A stretch of 64,000 nt of DNA from VRUE01 sp963697915 (GCA_963697915.1 OY969103.1:1798001-1862000), one strand, 5' to 3'; counted from the stretch's first letter, positions 1 through 9,350 are shown. Translations and numbers: made by a program. Notes: generated by a model not told the origin, from the letters alone.

Positions 1-1
1 C

Positions 2-3000
2 GCCACCTTCAACAAGGCGGTGGACTCAGCGACGATCAACGGCTCGACCGTTTCGCTGCGGGGCCCCGGTGGGGCCGCGGTGGCGGCAACGGTGAGCTAC
101 GCCGCCGCGCAGCAGCGGGTGACCCTCGATCCGGTCGCCTCGCTGCAGGACTCGACCACCTACACGGCGACGATCAAAGGCGGCTCGGGTGGGGTTACCG
201 ATACGGCTGGCAACCTGCTTGCCGCCGATTCGAGCTGGTCCTTTACGACCACCGCGCCCCCGGCGCCTCCTCCCGACGAAGGGCCCGGCGGCCCGATCCT
301 GGTGATCTCGACCGCGGCCAACCCGTTCAGCCGCTATTACGCGGAGATCCTGCGAGCGGAGGGCCTGAACGAGTTCAAGGTCACCGACCTCGCGAACGTG
401 AACGCCGCCACGCTGGGCGCCCACGACGTCGCGATCCTCGGGGAGACCAGCCTCAGCGCAGCCCAGGTCACGGCCCTGAGCGACTGGGTCCAGCAGGGCG
501 GCAACCTGATCGCGATGCGTCCCGATCCCCAGCTCTCGACCCTTCTCGGCCTCGCCGACACGCCCGACGCGTTGGCCAACGGCTATCTCAAAGTCGACAC
601 CACGACGGCGCCGGGCGCCGGCATCGTCGCTGAGACGATCCAGTTCCACGGCACGGCCGACCGCTACGCGACGAGTGGCGCGCAGACGATCGCCACCCTC
701 TACGCCAGCGCCGGTAGCGCCACCACGAGCCCCGCCGTGACGCTTCGCGGCGTCGGGCCGAACGGAGGGCAGGCCGCCGCCTTCACCTACGACCTCGCCA
801 AGTCGGTCGTCTACACCCGCCAGGGCAATCCAGCGTGGGACGGCGACGAGCGCGACGGCATGGCGGGCCCGATTCGCTCCGACGACCTCTTCTTCGGCGC
901 CAAACAGGGCGACGTCCAGCCCGACTGGGTCGATCTGAGCAAGGTCGCGATACCGCAGGCCGACGAGCAGCAGCGGCTGCTGAAGAACCTGATCGAGGAG
1001 GTGAACCTGGACCGCAAGCCGCTGCCGAGCTTTTGGTTCCTGCCGCGCGACGAGAAGGCGGCCGTGGTGATGAGCGGCGACGACCACGGACACGGTGGCA
1101 CCGTCGGTCGCTTCGACCAGTACATCGCCGCCAGCCCGCCCGGCTGCGTGGCGGCGGACTGGGAGTGCGTCAGGGGGACCTCCTACATCTACCCGAGCAC
1201 CGCTCTGTTCAGCAGCGCCCAAGCGACCGCCTACCAGAACGCCGGTTTCGAGATCGCCCTGCACCTGTCCACCAGCTGCAACAACTGGGACGACCGAGCC
1301 GACCTGGAATCCCTCTACACCGAGCAGCTGACCGCGTGGGCGGCCAACTACCCGGGCCTCAGCGCGCCCACCACCAACCGGACCCACTGCATCACCTGGA
1401 GCGACTGGGCGACCCAGCCGAAGGTGGAGCTGCAGAACGGGATCCGACTCGACACCAACTACTACTACTGGCCTGAAGGGTGGGTGCAGAACCGGCCGGG
1501 GATGTTCACGGGCTCGGGCATGCCGATGCGCTTCGCCGACCTCGACGGCTCGATGATCGACGTCTACCAGGCGGCCACCCAGATGACCGACGAGTCCGGG
1601 CAGGCCTTCCCCTTCACCGTCGACGCGCTGCTCGATCGCGCCCTCGGCCCCGAAGGCTACTACGGCGTCTTCACCGCCAACATGCACACCGACAAAACCT
1701 CTTCCCCCGGCTCGGACGCGATCGTCAGCTCGGCGCTGGCCCGCGACGTGCCGGTCGTCTCGGCGGATCAGATGCTGACCTGGCTGGACGGCCGTAACTC
1801 CTCCTCCTTCGGCTCGATCGCCTGGAGCTCGAACAAGCTCACCTTCACGATCGATCACGCCGCTGGCGCCAACGGCCTTCGCGCGATGGTTCCGACCGCC
1901 TCCGCGGTCGGACCGCTGACGGGCCTCGAGCTGGACGGTGCTCCGGTCGCGACGATCACCCGCACGGTCAAGGGCCGTGAGTACGCGTTCTTCGACGCCG
2001 CCTCGGGCTCCTATGAGGCGACCTACGCGGTCGACGACACCGCTCCCGCGATCTCCAACGTCGCGCACGAGGTTGAGAGCGACGGGACGGCGACGATCAC
2101 CTGGGACACCAGCGAGATCTCCGACTCACGGGTCGATTTCGGCACCGACCCCGACTCTCTGTCCGCCACCGTGAGCGGATCCACGTTGGTCACCTCCCAC
2201 GGCCTGCAGCTCACCGGGCTCAGCCCGGGCACGACCTACCACTACAGGGTGACGTCGGCGGATGCCGCGGGCAACTCGCGCACCGACCCCGCGCCGCCGG
2301 TCGCGCCGAGGACGTTCACGACCCCCAGCCGGGGCTTCACCGACACCACCGTCGCCGACTTCACGGCGGGCTCCCCGGACGCCGACACTCGGATCTGGCA
2401 GACCAGCGACGGCGAGCTGATCCTGAGGCCGACCGAGGGCGACGAGTTCTCGGCTGGGCCGGGCCTGCCGGCCGGTTGGGCCAGCTGCCCGTGGACCACT
2501 CCGGAGACCTGTGCCCCGGGGAGTGGCGCCGCCGTCTCGGGCGGGAGCTTGCGCGTCAACGGCAGCTACGCCCGGACCGTCGCGACCTACGGCTCGGGGC
2601 GCACCCTCGAGTTCGTCGCCAGCTTCGCCGGTCAGACCTTCCAGCACGTCGGCTTCGGGATCGACCTCAACAAATCGGCCAACTGGGCGATCTTCAGCGT
2701 GCAGTCCAACGGCACCCTCGCCGCCCGCACCAACAACAACGGCGCGGCAACGGTGACGCAGCTCTCCGGCGCCCTGCTGGGCTCGCCGCATCTCTACCGG
2801 ATCGAGTGGGGTGCGACCGACGTTCGCTACTACGTGGACGGGTCGCTCGTTGCCACTCACACGGCCAGCTTCGGCGCGACCCAGATGCGCCCGATCGCGA
2901 GCGACCTCAACGCCGCGCTTCCGGAGCTCTCCGTCGATTGGCTCCGCATGAGCGCCTACCCCGGCTCGGGCAGCTTCGACTCTCGCGTGTTCGATGCGGG

Positions 3001-4867
3001 GGCCGGACCGAGCGCCGATTGGGGAGCGCTCAGCTGGAACGCCTCGACGCCCTCGTCCACCGAGGTCGCCCTCAGCGTCCGCACCGGTGACACGGCGGCG
3101 CCCGACGAAAGCTGGACCGCGTTCAGCCCGATCGCCGTCAGCGGCGGCGACGTCCCCGGCAGCTCCCGCTACCTCCAGTACCGCGTGCAGGTGACCACGA
3201 CCAATCCCGCGGAGACGCCGACCCTCGCCGACGTGTCGATCGCCTACTCGACCGGGGCGGTGGCGCCGCAGACCACGATCGACTCCGGCCCCAGCGGCGA
3301 GACCAACGACTCGACTCCCACCTTCACCTTCCATTCCTCGCCGGCCGGCTCGACCTTCACCTGCTCGATCGACACCGGTACCCCTGACTTCGCTCCCTGC
3401 TCGGGCCCCGGCGCCTCCCACACTCCCGCGAGCCCGCTGCCCAACGGCTCCTACGCCTTCCGCGTCCGGGCGACCTTCGCCGGAGAGGCAGATCCCACCC
3501 CGGCGACGAGCAGCTTCACGATCAACGTCCCGGTGCTGAACGCGCCGAACCTGACCGGGACGTCTCCGGCATCGCCCGCCAACGCAAACTCGCCGCGGGT
3601 CTTGGGCAGCGCCGAGGCGGGCTCCCAGGTGCTGATCTACTCCAGCCCCGACTGCGGCGGCGTGCCGCTCGCGACGGGCACCGCCGCCCAGCTGGCGAGC
3701 CCGGGAATCACGATCTCGGTGCCCGACGACTCGACCACCGCTCTGCGCGCCACCGCGGTCGACGGGGCCAGGACCTCCGTTTGCTCAGGCGCGGTCACCT
3801 ACATCGAGGACTCAACCGGGCCGAGCGCCACGATCTCCTCCGGCCCCAGCGGCCCGACCAACGACTCGACTCCGACCTTCGACTTCAGCTCGAGCGAGCA
3901 GAGCTCGACCTTCCAGTGCCGCTTCGACTCGGCCGCCTTCGCGCCCTGCGGCGGCCCGGGCGCGACCCACACGCCGACCGCGGCGCTCTCGTCCGGCGCT
4001 CACACCTTCTCGGTCCGCGCGGTGGATCAGATCGGCAATGTCGGCGCCACCCCCGCGACCCGCTCGTTCACGGTCGACACCCAGGCGCCGAACACCACGA
4101 TCTCCTCCGGCCCCACTGGCACGACCAGCTCGACCCCGACCTTCGGCTTCAGCTCGAGCGAGCCGAGCTCGACCTTCCAGTGCCGTTTCGACTCAGCCGC
4201 GTTCGCGCCCTGCAGCGGCCCGGGCGCGACGCACACGCCGAGCGCGCCGCTCTCCGGCGGCTCCCACACCTTCGCGGTCCGCGCGGTGGACGAGGCGGGC
4301 AACACCGACGCCAGCCCCGCTACCCGCTCGTTCACGGTCGATGCGACCGCGCCGAACACCACGATCTCCTCCGGCCCCAGCGGCCCGACCAGCGACTCGA
4401 CCCCGACCTTCGGCTTCAGCTCGAGCGAGCAGAAATCGACCTTCCAGTGCCGTTTCGACTCGGCCGCGTTCGCGCCCTGCAGCGGCCCGGGCGCGACCCA
4501 TACGCCGACTGCGCTCTCCGAGGGGGCTCACACCTTCTCGGTCCGCGCGGTGGATCAGTTCGGCAACATCGACGCCACCCCGGCAACGCGCTCGTTCTCT
4601 GTCGACACGCTGGCGCCGGACACGACGATCACCTCCGGGCCATCGGGCACGACCACTAATCGCACGGCGACGTTTGCCTTCAGCTCGAGCGAGGCGGGCG
4701 GGACGTTCCAGTGTCGCCTCGACAACGCCAACTTCTCCTCCTGCAGCTCGCCAAGAATCTATCTACTGCTTTCCTTTGCCTCCCACACCTTCCAGGTCCG
4801 GGCCATCGACGCAGTCGGCAACGTCGACCCGACGCCGGCGGTGCGGACCTTCACCGTCACGCGCTGA
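2..4867 (+). CDS. Giant secreted protein: ThuA-like, polysaccharide-deacetylase-like, FN3, LamG-like and Ig-like repeats (5' partial)
   Basis: The frame is open at the left edge, so the N-terminus lies outside the window; about 1621 residues are visible. In order I see a bacterial Ig-like domain (about 1-85), a ThuA/GATase-like Rossmann segment (about 97-190), and a polysaccharide-deacetylase-like region with an Asp-Asp-His-Gly motif (Asp about 360) and a His-x-Ser motif (His about 421) as likely metal ligands. A fibronectin type III domain (about 683-775), a LamG-like jelly roll (about 780-985) and five Ig-like repeats (about 1090-1621) follow. The layout fits an extracellular enzyme acting on cell-surface or environmental polysaccharide. 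No LPXTG or membrane anchor is seen at the C-terminus. The last repeat contains an atypical hydrophobic stretch (SSPRIYLLLSF) in more AT-rich DNA than its neighbours. The esterase assignment is inferred from the motifs, not a full catalytic set. Confidence 0.8.
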   Translation, partial: ATFNKAVDSATINGSTVSLRGPGGAAVAATVSYAAAQQRVTLDPVASLQDSTTYTATIKGGSGGVTDTAGNLLAADSSWSFTTTAPPAPPPDEGPGGPILVISTAANPFSRYYAEILRAEGLNEFKVTDLANVNAATLGAHDVAILGETSLSAAQVTALSDWVQQGGNLIAMRPDPQLSTLLGLADTPDALANGYLKVDTTTAPGAGIVAETIQFHGTADRYATSGAQTIATLYASAGSATTSPAVTLRGVGPNGGQAAAFTYDLAKSVVYTRQGNPAWDGDERDGMAGPIRSDDLFFGAKQGDVQPDWVDLSKVAIPQADEQQRLLKNLIEEVNLDRKPLPSFWFLPRDEKAAVVMSGDDHGHGGTVGRFDQYIAASPPGCVAADWECVRGTSYIYPSTALFSSAQATAYQNAGFEIALHLSTSCNNWDDRADLESLYTEQLTAWAANYPGLSAPTTNRTHCITWSDWATQPKVELQNGIRLDTNYYYWPEGWVQNRPGMFTGSGMPMRFADLDGSMIDVYQAATQMTDESGQAFPFTVDALLDRALGPEGYYGVFTANMHTDKTSSPGSDAIVSSALARDVPVVSADQMLTWLDGRNSSSFGSIAWSSNKLTFTIDHAAGANGLRAMVPTASAVGPLTGLELDGAPVATITRTVKGREYAFFDAASGSYEATYAVDDTAPAISNVAHEVESDGTATITWDTSEISDSRVDFGTDPDSLSATVSGSTLVTSHGLQLTGLSPGTTYHYRVTSADAAGNSRTDPAPPVAPRTFTTPSRGFTDTTVADFTAGSPDADTRIWQTSDGELILRPTEGDEFSAGPGLPAGWASCPWTTPETCAPGSGAAVSGGSLRVNGSYARTVATYGSGRTLEFVASFAGQTFQHVGFGIDLNKSANWAIFSVQSNGTLAARTNNNGAATVTQLSGALLGSPHLYRIEWGATDVRYYVDGSLVATHTASFGATQMRPIASDLNAALPELSVDWLRMSAYPGSGSFDSRVFDAGAGPSADWGALSWNASTPSSTEVALSVRTGDTAAPDESWTAFSPIAVSGGDVPGSSRYLQYRVQVTTTNPAETPTLADVSIAYSTGAVAPQTTIDSGPSGETNDSTPTFTFHSSPAGSTFTCSIDTGTPDFAPCSGPGASHTPASPLPNGSYAFRVRATFAGEADPTPATSSFTINVPVLNAPNLTGTSPASPANANSPRVLGSAEAGSQVLIYSSPDCGGVPLATGTAAQLASPGITISVPDDSTTALRATAVDGARTSVCSGAVTYIEDSTGPSATISSGPSGPTNDSTPTFDFSSSEQSSTFQCRFDSAAFAPCGGPGATHTPTAALSSGAHTFSVRAVDQIGNVGATPATRSFTVDTQAPNTTISSGPTGTTSSTPTFGFSSSEPSSTFQCRFDSAAFAPCSGPGATHTPSAPLSGGSHTFAVRAVDEAGNTDASPATRSFTVDATAPNTTISSGPSGPTSDSTPTFGFSSSEQKSTFQCRFDSAAFAPCSGPGATHTPTALSEGAHTFSVRAVDQFGNIDATPATRSFSVDTLAPDTTITSGPSGTTTNRTATFAFSSSEAGGTFQCRLDNANFSSCSSPRIYLLLSFASHTFQVRAIDAVGNVDPTPAVRTFTVTR
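3270..4864 (+). repeat. Five tandem Ig-like repeat units in the secreted protein
   Basis: Units of about 85 codons begin near 3277, 3826, 4090, 4351 and 4615, each opening with a T-I-x-S-G-P-x-G motif and containing F-x-S-S-E, a TFQCRFD-type strand and a V-D-x-x-G-N motif. Units two to four are nearly identical at DNA level; the first and last are diverged. A linker of about 75 codons separates unit one from unit two. Such near-identical units are prone to copy-number change and assembly collapse. Confidence 0.8.
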
Positions 4868-4980
4868 TGGGTCTGGGGGAGCGCTCCTGGGACAAACGAG
4901 GCTCGTGCGGACTCGCCCGTCATGGGGGAGACTGCTCAGAGACGCAGTCGCCGGAATAGAAACCAAAAGAGGCGAACGCG

Positions 4981-5682
4981 ATGCCCGAGGGCCTGTCACC
5001 GCAAGAGGTCGGCAAGGAGATCGGCGAGCATGCCGAGCATTCCGGCGAGAGCGATCTCCACGCGCACCGGGATCGCGTCGTCTCGATCATCGAGGCGATA
5101 CTCCTGTCAATCGTTGCTCTGACCGCGGCGTGGTCGGGCTTCGCGGCGGCGAAGTGGAGCACCGAGTCGCGCGTCGGCCTGGCGGAAGCCTCGTCGGAGA
5201 GGACGAAGGCGAGCCATGCGAATCTCGCGGCGGTCGAGGTGCGGAACTTCGACTCATCCACCTTCGAGGCATGGTTCGCGGCCTACTCCGTTGGCAACAA
5301 GCAGGCGATGGCGTTGGCCGAGCATCGCTTCCGGCCGCAGTTCCACGTCGCCTTCGAGGCGTGGCGGGCCACCAAGCCCGAGACGAACCCCAATGCCCCG
5401 CGTGGCCCGACCTTCATGCCCCAATATCGCCAGCCAGGACTTGCCAGGGCGAAGGTGTTGGAAGCGCGGGCTGACGAGGCTTTCGCCTCGGGCCAGTCGG
5501 CGGGTGAGACCTCCGACAAGTTCATTCGCGTCACCGTCTACCTCGCAAGCGTGCTCTTTCTCGTCGGCATCAGCACGCGATTCCCCCTGCGGGGCGGGCG
5601 TTATGTGCTCATCGGGCTCGGTGCCGCGATGCTGGTTCTTTCCTTCGTGCAGCTCACGCAGCTTCCCGGCCCGCCTACCTGA
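4981..5682 (+). CDS. Hypothetical membrane protein, three predicted transmembrane segments
   Basis: A 233-residue protein of unknown function. Its charged N-terminus is rich in Glu and His. A first hydrophobic helix lies at about 35-57, then a long soluble loop rich in Ala, Glu and aromatics (about 58-180), and two closely spaced C-terminal helices (about 184-200 and 208-225). The ATG is preceded by a weak purine-rich site (AGAGG). It stands alone after the giant secreted gene, with 113 bases between that hold no clear terminator. The topology suggests that the central loop faces one side of the membrane as a sensor or scaffold, but I recognise no named family. Confidence 0.7.
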   Translation: MPEGLSPQEVGKEIGEHAEHSGESDLHAHRDRVVSIIEAILLSIVALTAAWSGFAAAKWSTESRVGLAEASSERTKASHANLAAVEVRNFDSSTFEAWFAAYSVGNKQAMALAEHRFRPQFHVAFEAWRATKPETNPNAPRGPTFMPQYRQPGLARAKVLEARADEAFASGQSAGETSDKFIRVTVYLASVLFLVGISTRFPLRGGRYVLIGLGAAMLVLSFVQLTQLPGPPT

Positions 5683-5802
5683 CCCAGCCATTCCAGCGAG
5701 ATTCGTTACCGGCGGGGCTCTCCGATTTCTGCGACGCTGTCCCGAGCGCCAAATAGGCGCGATGGCGGGGTCAACGATGCTTCCACTCAGGAGGAATTTC
5801 AG

Positions 5803-6300
5803 ATGAGCGATAGACCCGTATTCCTCTACGCCGCGATCTATGACGACGTTGCCGAGGCCGAGGCTGACTACGAGGCCGTATTCGATCTCCACGCCGCGGG
5901 CGCGATCGGTACGTTCGACTCAGCGGTGATCTACAAGGACGAGGACGGCAAGGTCCACGTCAGCAAGACCGAGAAGCCGACCCAGCACGGTGCTTGGACC
6001 GGGGCCGGAGTCGGTGCGCTGGTCGGGATTCTGTTCCCGCCCTCGCTCATCGGAGCCGCGATCGTCGGCGCCGGTGCCGGCGGCCTGATCGGACACCTCA
6101 AAGGCGGCGTCTCTCGCGGCGACCTCAAGGGGCTTGGCGAGGAGCTGGAGCAGGGCTCAGCCGCCGTGATCGTGCTCGGCGAGTCGAAGATCGAAGAGCA
6201 GCTGGAAAAGGCGACCCAGCGCGCCATCAAGCTGATCGAGAAGGAAATCGACGCCGATGCCGACGAGCTAAAGCGCGAAATCGAGGCGGCGGCGAAGTAG
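5803..6300 (+). CDS. DUF1269-type protein with a glycine-zipper membrane hairpin
   Basis: A 165-residue protein resembling the DUF1269 family of small membrane-associated proteins, often found with stress genes. The N-terminal half is a ferredoxin-like alpha/beta fold (residues 1-65). A very Gly/Ala-rich hydrophobic hairpin follows (about 67-105; runs such as GAGVGALVGILF and GAAIVGAGAGG), then an acidic amphipathic helix at the C-terminus. The start is well fixed by a strong AGGAGGAA site a few bases upstream of the ATG. It is monocistronic. The glycine zipper suggests membrane insertion or oligomerisation; the molecular role of the family is unknown. Confidence 0.75.
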   Translation: MSDRPVFLYAAIYDDVAEAEADYEAVFDLHAAGAIGTFDSAVIYKDEDGKVHVSKTEKPTQHGAWTGAGVGALVGILFPPSLIGAAIVGAGAGGLIGHLKGGVSRGDLKGLGEELEQGSAAVIVLGESKIEEQLEKATQRAIKLIEKEIDADADELKREIEAAAK

Positions 6301-6374
6301 GGCGACTGGATCGAGCGTTCGTCCGGCCCGTCGGCCTCACGCAGGGCGCTATCGCTAACGTCTAGAGCGCATCT

Positions 6375-6418
6375 CCGGACGAGACGCGCGCCGTACCCGG
6401 TAGGAAAAGACGACGCGC
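6375..6418 (+). promoter_or_regulatory. Guanidine-III (ykkC-III) riboswitch
   Basis: The sequence has the hallmark CCGGACGAG block (6375-6383), the CCGTACCCGGT block (6391-6401) and an A-rich joint leading to GACGACGCGC (6409-6418). The two CCGG blocks (6375-6378 and 6397-6400) pair as P1. GCGCGCCGT (6386-6394) pairs with ACGACGCGC (6410-6418) in eight of nine positions, giving the H-type pseudoknot known for this class. It lies 22 bases upstream of the GGAGG site of the SMR exporter gene, the expected context for ligand control of translation. Recognition is from memory of the motif. Confidence 0.88.
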
Positions 6419-6451
6419 ACCTTTTGATCAACGCTCTGTAGGAGGTGTGTG

Positions 6452-6769
6452 ATGGCTTGGATCCTGTTGTTCGTCGCCGGGCTGTTCGAGACTGTTTGGG
6501 CGCTGGCGCTCAAGGAGTCGGAGGGGTTCTCGAAGCCGGGGCCCACCGGCGTCTTCCTGGTGGCCTTGGCCGCCAGCATGGTGCTGCTCGCGTTCGCGCT
6601 GCGCGACCTCTCGGTCGGCACCGGCTACGCCGTCTGGACGGGCACCGGCGCCGTCGGCGCGGCGCTGGCCGGCATCGTCCTCTTGGGCGAGTCCGCCGCC
6701 TTGGCCCGCGTCGCGCCGGTCGGGTTGATCGCGATCGGGATCGTCTGGCTGGCGTTCGCCGGGGACTAG
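6452..6769 (+). CDS. gdx: Guanidinium exporter (SMR family, Gdx/SugE type)
   Basis: A 105-residue protein with four hydrophobic helices, the full length of the small multidrug resistance family. It works as a dual-topology dimer exchanging protons for guanidinium in the plasma membrane. Glu13 in the motif GLFETVWALALK is the proton/substrate-binding acid; the flanking residues match the Gdx (SugE) subtype rather than EmrE/QacE. I start at ATG 6452 because GGAGG at 6441-6445 is then six bases away; the GTG at 6449 is too close. The guanidine-III riboswitch just upstream independently supports guanidinium as substrate. No guanidine carboxylase or urea-carboxylase gene is nearby. Confidence 0.9.
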   Translation: MAWILLFVAGLFETVWALALKESEGFSKPGPTGVFLVALAASMVLLAFALRDLSVGTGYAVWTGTGAVGAALAGIVLLGESAALARVAPVGLIAIGIVWLAFAGD

Positions 6770-6782
6770 GGGGTGCCCTGGC

Positions 6783-7919
6783 TCAGGCGGGCTCGGCGTC
6801 GCCGATCAGCGCCCGCATCTCCCGCAGGTAGGCGTCACGGCCGAAGTGAAGGATGTGGCTGCCCGGGAACCAGTGCAGGGCCGGGCGGTCCCAGTGCTCC
6901 CAGAGCAGTTCGCTCTGCTCGGGCGGGGCGAGTCGGTCGCCCAGGCCGGCGACGATCATCAACCGCTCCTTGGGCAGCGCGGCCGGGTAGGTGAGCGACG
7001 AGTGAACCGCCAGCGCCTGAGTGAGCAGGTCGTCGTCGACGCGGCTGACCCGGAACAGCAACCCGCTGCTGAGATTGGCTGGGAACCAGCTGCGCAGCAG
7101 CGGCGGCATCCAGCTCACCGCGGCGTTGGGCACCACGAAGTCCAGCCGTGACTCGACCGCCGCCAGCAGGGCGCTGGTGTAGCCGCCGAGCGAGAGGCCG
7201 GTGACGCCGACCCGCGGCGCGCCCCGCGCCTCGAGGTAGTCGAGCAGCGCCCGGAAGTCATGGACGGCGTGGATCATCGCCTCGCTGAAGTGCGCCATCC
7301 CGTGGGCGAAGATCTCGAGGCCGTTGACCGGTGCCCGCGGCCCGCGGCGGGAGCCGTGGAACGGCAGCGTGTAGAGGAGGACGTCCCAGCCTTCGGCGAA
7401 GAACCGCTTCAGCGAGAAGAACATCGCGTTGAACCAGGCCGGCGAGGCGCCGAAGCCGTGGATCACGCAGAGGGTCGGGCGCGGCCCGTCCTCGTGACGC
7501 CAGTGCTGCGCCCGCGCGATCGCGTTGTTCTCATGACGGGCGTAAGCCTCGCGCAGCTCGGGGTTCAGCGCGACGTAGGGACTGGCAAAGCGCAGCACCT
7601 CGACCCGGCCGCCCTCCAGGCCCTCGCCGCGCCCGGGGCGCGACTGCACTTCCACTCGCTCCGGCGGCGCGAACACGGCGGCGGCGTCGCCCCGGGCGGC
7701 GAGCTCGGCGTAGAACTCCAGCCGCCGCCGCTCGGTGCGCCAGCCACCGCGCGCGGCGGCCCCCACCGGCGCCACCCCGACCAGCGACGCGAGGCCGGTC
7801 CGCAGCGCGTAGTCGCCCAGCACCGCGCCGCGGTAGAGGGCCCGCTGGCGCAGCCCGAGCGCGCTCTCGGTGGGGAGCGCCGTCCCCGAGACCTGCGGGG
7901 GGCTGACGCGGGGCGTCAT
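6783..7919 (-). CDS. Alpha/beta hydrolase family protein
   Basis: A 378-residue soluble hydrolase. The oxyanion-hole motif HGFG lies at about 154-157, the nucleophile elbow GLSLGG at 241-246 (Ser243), and a C-terminal GSHILHFG segment supplies the likely catalytic His (about 355-358). A long N-terminal extension of about 145 residues precedes the core, as in ABHD18-like hydrolases. I place the start at the ATG overlapping the stop of the upstream kinase gene (ATGA). That implies translational coupling with the ABC1-type kinase, so the two probably act together, perhaps on lipids. The substrate is unknown. Confidence 0.8.
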   Translation of the reverse strand: MTPRVSPPQVSGTALPTESALGLRQRALYRGAVLGDYALRTGLASLVGVAPVGAAARGGWRTERRRLEFYAELAARGDAAAVFAPPERVEVQSRPGRGEGLEGGRVEVLRFASPYVALNPELREAYARHENNAIARAQHWRHEDGPRPTLCVIHGFGASPAWFNAMFFSLKRFFAEGWDVLLYTLPFHGSRRGPRAPVNGLEIFAHGMAHFSEAMIHAVHDFRALLDYLEARGAPRVGVTGLSLGGYTSALLAAVESRLDFVVPNAAVSWMPPLLRSWFPANLSSGLLFRVSRVDDDLLTQALAVHSSLTYPAALPKERLMIVAGLGDRLAPPEQSELLWEHWDRPALHWFPGSHILHFGRDAYLREMRALIGDAEPA

Positions 7920-9313
7920 GCCGGCGCGCCCGCCGCGTGGTACTCGAAGCGCTCGGCGAAGAACTCCTCCTCCGCGCGGCCCAGCTCGGTGACCGGCGGA
8001 TCGCCGAGCACCCACTCGCGGCCGATGTCGAACCAGGTGTTGGTGGAGTTGAGCTGGCCGATCAGGCCGATCACCAGCATCACCGAGCGGCTCACCACGA
8101 AGTGCTCGGGGGGCAGCGTCAGCCCGTCGAAGCCGTCGGCGCGGCGCAGCTGGTTGTAGCGCCGCATCATCTCCGCCGTCCTGCCCGGGTCGACGGTCAG
8201 CGGCTCCGCGACCATCAGCCAGCCGAAGATCGCGTCGTATGCCTCCAGGAAGGGCGCCCCCAGCCGCGGGTCGGGGGGCAGGGCGCCGAGCGAGGACATC
8301 ACGTCCAGCAGCGCCTGCGCGTCGCCGTCGTAGGTGGCGCGGTTGGAAGCGAGCAGCTGCGCCACGTCGAGGTCGGAGAGCTGCTTGAAGAAGCCGAAGT
8401 CGAGGAAGGCGACGCGGCCGTCGTCGCAGAACAGGCTGTTGCCGGGGTGCGGGTCGCCGTTGAGCAGCCGGTGGCGCATCGGCCCGTTGATGTAGAAGCG
8501 GACGAGGATCTCGCCGAGGCGGTTGCGCTCGGCCTCGCTGCGCTCGCGAGCCTCGGCGAAGCGCCGCCCCTCGACGAACTCGGAGACCAGCACCCGCTCG
8601 CGTGAGAGCTCGGTGACCACGTCCGGGACGACGATGAACGGGTGGCCGCGGTAGGCCCGCGCCACCCTGCGGTGGTTGGAGGCCTCCAGCTCGTAGTCCA
8701 GCTCCTCGGCGATTCGCTCCCGGATCTCGTCGGCGATCTCCTTGGTGTCGATCCCGGGGGCGATGCCGGCAAGCAGTTTCAGCCCGAGGCGGAGGTTCTG
8801 CATGTCGGCGTGGATCGCCTCCGCGATGCCGGGGTACTGAACCTTGACCGCGACGTCGCGGCCGTCGTGCAGCCGCGCGCGGTGCACCTGTCCGATCGAG
8901 GCCGCCGCGATCGGCTCCTCCTCGAACTCGGCGAAGTTGCGGGAGAGCTTCTCGCCGAGGTCCGCCTCGACCACTTTGCGAATCGCCTTGAAGGAGACCG
9001 GCTCGGCGCTGTGCTGGAGGCTGGAGAGGATCTCCTGGAACTCCGGGCGGATCTCCTCCGGGACGAGCCCGAGGTCGACGGTCGACAGCGTCTGGCCGAC
9101 CTTCATCGCCGCGCCTCGCATGTTGCTGAACAGCTTGACCAGCGAGCGCGCCGACTTCAGCTGCTGGCGCGATGCGGCAGCACGGCGAGCGTCAGAGGAG
9201 GAGCCGGCGCTGATCGCCCGCGAGGTTGCCTCGCGGGCAGCGACCCCGGCCGCCACGCCCGTCATCCGCGCCGCTCGCGCCACTCGTGACCCGCCGACCC
9301 GCTCGTCTCCCAC
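7916..9313 (-). CDS. ABC1/UbiB-family atypical protein kinase-like ATPase
   Basis: A 465-residue protein with the UbiB/ADCK signatures in order: the KxGQ motif (KVGQ, 71-74), the Ala-rich loop in place of the P-loop (AAAS, 136-139), the VAVKVQYP strand with Lys157, the catalytic loop GDPHPGN (286-292) and the metal-binding DFG (305-307). Family members support quinone or lipid metabolism through ATPase or unusual kinase activity. No C-terminal membrane helix is obvious. The start is a GTG. The gene is divergent from a TetR regulator 73 bases away, and the intergenic palindromes suggest that regulator may control it. It is coupled to the hydrolase downstream. Confidence 0.88.
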   Translation of the reverse strand: MGDERVGGSRVARAARMTGVAAGVAAREATSRAISAGSSSDARRAAASRQQLKSARSLVKLFSNMRGAAMKVGQTLSTVDLGLVPEEIRPEFQEILSSLQHSAEPVSFKAIRKVVEADLGEKLSRNFAEFEEEPIAAASIGQVHRARLHDGRDVAVKVQYPGIAEAIHADMQNLRLGLKLLAGIAPGIDTKEIADEIRERIAEELDYELEASNHRRVARAYRGHPFIVVPDVVTELSRERVLVSEFVEGRRFAEARERSEAERNRLGEILVRFYINGPMRHRLLNGDPHPGNSLFCDDGRVAFLDFGFFKQLSDLDVAQLLASNRATYDGDAQALLDVMSSLGALPPDPRLGAPFLEAYDAIFGWLMVAEPLTVDPGRTAEMMRRYNQLRRADGFDGLTLPPEHFVVSRSVMLVIGLIGQLNSTNTWFDIGREWVLGDPPVTELGRAEEEFFAERFEYHAAGAPA

Positions 9314-9333
9314 GTCTGTCTTCTCCAGGTCGG

Positions 9334-9350
9334 TTGATTTCGCCGATCAA
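9334..9350. promoter_or_regulatory. Inverted repeat between divergent ABC1 kinase and TetR genes
   Basis: TTGAT (9334-9338) and ATCAA (9346-9350) flank a seven-base spacer. The GATCA core recurs in the longer palindrome near the TetR start, consistent with a second operator for the same regulator. Confidence 0.45.

Noticed and set aside
26..2068. Long open frame on the minus strand opposite the giant secreted gene
   Set aside because: Composition is Arg/Gly/Val-rich without folds or motifs. It is the GC-driven mirror of a clearly coding plus strand.
4878..4887. GGAGCGCTCC palindrome after the giant secreted gene as a terminator
   Set aside because: Ten bases with no loop space and no T-tract; expected by chance at this GC content.
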